A program made the translations under genes and the position numbers. Below, piece by piece: positions 5,436-6,669 of a stretch of 6,669 nucleotides of DNA. The DNA is from CAIZGX01 sp044374295 (GTDB taxonomy: Bacteria > Bacteroidota > Bacteroidia > Flavobacteriales_D > Sanyastnellaceae), in the NCBI GenBank assembly GCA_044374295.1, contig JBILOU010000084.1, positions 1 to 6,669 of the forward strand. Reading direction: 5' to 3'. Each line of letters opens with the position of its first letter. The first letter of the stretch is position 1. Below the pieces are notes generated by a model. That model saw nothing but the letters and a program-made list of their open reading frames with translations, was not told where the DNA came from and made no database searches.

Positions 5436-6617
5436 TTATTTCACCTTGAACACAACACGTCTGTTTTGGGCGTGTCCAGAAGGAGAATTGAATGTGCTTG
5501 CTGGTTGAGCATCGTCTACGAAAGAAACTGAAATGCGAGCCCCATTAATTCCGAAACCAACTAAAGCTTCCTTAACAGCGTTTGCGCGTTTCTCAGCCAT
5601 GTTTGCAACCTCTTCATCAACTTTCGCTTCTGCAATTTCATCGGCATCTGAATGTCCGATCAACTCAATGTTCAAGGCAGGATTAGACTTCATCAATGCT
5701 GCAACTTCTTCAATATTAGAATCGAATTGTCCAGGAACCATTTCAGTCAAGGCCGCGAAGTAAACCACCGTGGTGTTAATGATGTCTTGTGGTTTTGCAC
5801 CTGTCTCACGAGCAACAGAACTGCTGTAGATGAACTGCGCTTGTGGCTTGCTCTTCTTCGAACAGTTACATTGGCTTTTCGCTTCAATAGCAACTATTTC
5901 AACGTTATCAATGAAGTAATATGAATCGTTCATTACAGTTCCTGCAACTCCCGCTGGCTTCTTCATCTTTTCCACTTTCATTTTATCTTCTGCTCCGAAG
6001 CCTCCGATAACAATGTACTCTTCACCACCTGCTGCAGTGAACGTTCCGCAAATATGTTCCCAAGAATCCATGATGTTCACTGGAACGTTGTCTGCAATAG
6101 TTACTTGTGGTTCAACCATAATTGCGTTGTCTTTCGAATATTGCAATTTCTTTTCGGTAACATAAACACCAACGTTGTTTACTGCGAACTTTGAAAGTTC
6201 CGCAAGGCTCAAACTGTAGCGAATGCAATACTGCTGTCCTTTCACCAATTTCTGGTTCAACTTAACTTCTAGGTATGTTCTTGTTTTCTTCGGATCTTTT
6301 GAATAAGCTCTGAAACCAGCGTAGCTCGAACCTGAAGCAGGTTCTTGAACACCGTGCTCATTTGTTGGAACTTGAATCTTTGGACTTTTCACTCCTTTGG
6401 AGAACAAGTCACAAAGAGTGACGTTTGGAGTCATCCAAGGTGTAGCCAAATCAACTTGATTTGGTGTTTTCAACGACTTGAATTCAAAGTCGTCGAAGTT
6501 GCCATTCGGAACAATTCCCTTTGGCTCCGCTGCAGCAGCCTTATCAGTTTTCTTTTGAGCCGTTGCTCCAACAACTGCAAGCGTTAATACAGCTAATAAT
6601 AAACGTTTCATAATCAT
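5436..6617 (-). CDS. Secreted OmpA-like protein with N-terminal jelly-roll-like domain (paralogue 2)
   Basis: This 393-residue exported protein has the same layout as its downstream neighbour. Residues 1-20 are a signal peptide (KRLLLAVLTLAVVGATA/Q); ATG at 6617 and at 6611 (codon 3) are equally possible starts. Residues about 33-245 form the beta-rich domain (GIVPNGNFDDFE, SYAGFRAYS, RTYLEVKLNQKL, AAGGEEYIVIGGF, DSYYFIDNVEIV), then C250-x-C252. The C-terminal OmpA domain (about 280-393) is diverged. VVYFAALTEMVPGQF replaces the usual YFDFDK segment, and GHSDADE keeps the ligand Asp (D324). AEKRANAV keeps the Arg (R344), but the two are 20 residues apart instead of 15. AQNRRVVF ends the domain normally. 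Peptidoglycan binding is therefore plausible but less certain than in the neighbour. Its transcript ends at the hairpin just past its stop, so the pair are tandem duplicates rather than a simple operon. I see no clear -7 box in the 52 upstream bases. Confidence 0.88.
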   Translation of the reverse strand: MIMKRLLLAVLTLAVVGATAQKKTDKAAAAEPKGIVPNGNFDDFEFKSLKTPNQVDLATPWMTPNVTLCDLFSKGVKSPKIQVPTNEHGVQEPASGSSYAGFRAYSKDPKKTRTYLEVKLNQKLVKGQQYCIRYSLSLAELSKFAVNNVGVYVTEKKLQYSKDNAIMVEPQVTIADNVPVNIMDSWEHICGTFTAAGGEEYIVIGGFGAEDKMKVEKMKKPAGVAGTVMNDSYYFIDNVEIVAIEAKSQCNCSKKSKPQAQFIYSSSVARETGAKPQDIINTTVVYFAALTEMVPGQFDSNIEEVAALMKSNPALNIELIGHSDADEIAEAKVDEEVANMAEKRANAVKEALVGFGINGARISVSFVDDAQPASTFNSPSGHAQNRRVVFKVK

Positions 6618-6640
6618 TTTACTTTTCGTTAGGGTATTCT

Positions 6641-6657
6641 TTTATTGTATCAATAAA
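6641..6657. repeat. Short inverted repeat upstream of OmpA paralogue 2
   Basis: TTTATTG-TAT-CAATAAA forms a perfect 7-bp inverted repeat with a 3-base centre, 24-40 bases upstream of the ATG of the leftward gene. The position would suit an operator or a weak leader hairpin. It is AT-rich and short enough to arise by chance. Confidence 0.35.
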
Positions 6658-6669
6658 GCATTTTAGGTT

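Noticed and set aside
4222..6617. The two OmpA genes as one simple operon
   Set aside because: A strong leftward terminator with a T-tract lies between them.
1..6669. Defence system, mobile element, CRISPR array, tRNA or rRNA
   Set aside because: All sequence is explained by seven genes and short gaps; no repeats of array type, transposase motifs or RNA gene signatures were seen.

Overview
The window looks like chromosomal housekeeping DNA from a member of the Bacteroidota, most likely a Flavobacteriales-like lineage. This rests on several observations: adk directly followed by obgE; a short-LID adenylate kinase and an Obg without a C-terminal extension; secreted proteins with GC-T-N Cys repeats and a terminal dockerin-like motif; OmpA proteins with an N-terminal jelly-roll-like domain; no clear Shine-Dalgarno sequences; and promoter boxes resembling the Bacteroidota -7 consensus TAnnTTTG. 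No rRNA, tRNA, CRISPR array, insertion sequence or phage gene was seen. The genus cannot be named from the sequence alone.

Layout, left to right. (1) The 3' end of a cysteine desulfurase gene on the + strand, cut by the window edge. (2) A leftward pair: lpd (dihydrolipoamide dehydrogenase), followed 7 bp later by a small secreted Cys-repeat/dockerin-like protein whose stop overlaps the desulfurase stop. (3) A divergent promoter region of about 96 bp. (4) A rightward adk-obgE pair with a 4-bp ATGA overlap. (5) Two leftward paralogous genes for secreted OmpA-family proteins. The first lies next to obgE and ends exactly where obgE ends, under a perfect palindrome. The two are separated by a strong one-way terminator.

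Functionally, adk, obgE, lpd and the desulfurase are core genes for adenylate balance, ribosome assembly, 2-oxo-acid dehydrogenase complexes and sulfur transfer. The three secreted proteins belong to the cell surface or periplasm. No single pathway links all seven genes. The DNA is very tightly packed: both convergent junctions have zero or negative spacing, and the longest stretch without a gene is under 100 bp.

I found no convincing new multi-gene system. The most interesting points are the palindrome that writes the last codons of two convergent genes, the terminator/promoter/TTG-start cluster between the two OmpA genes, the divergence of the OmpA pair, and the close coupling of an unrelated secreted protein gene to lpd.
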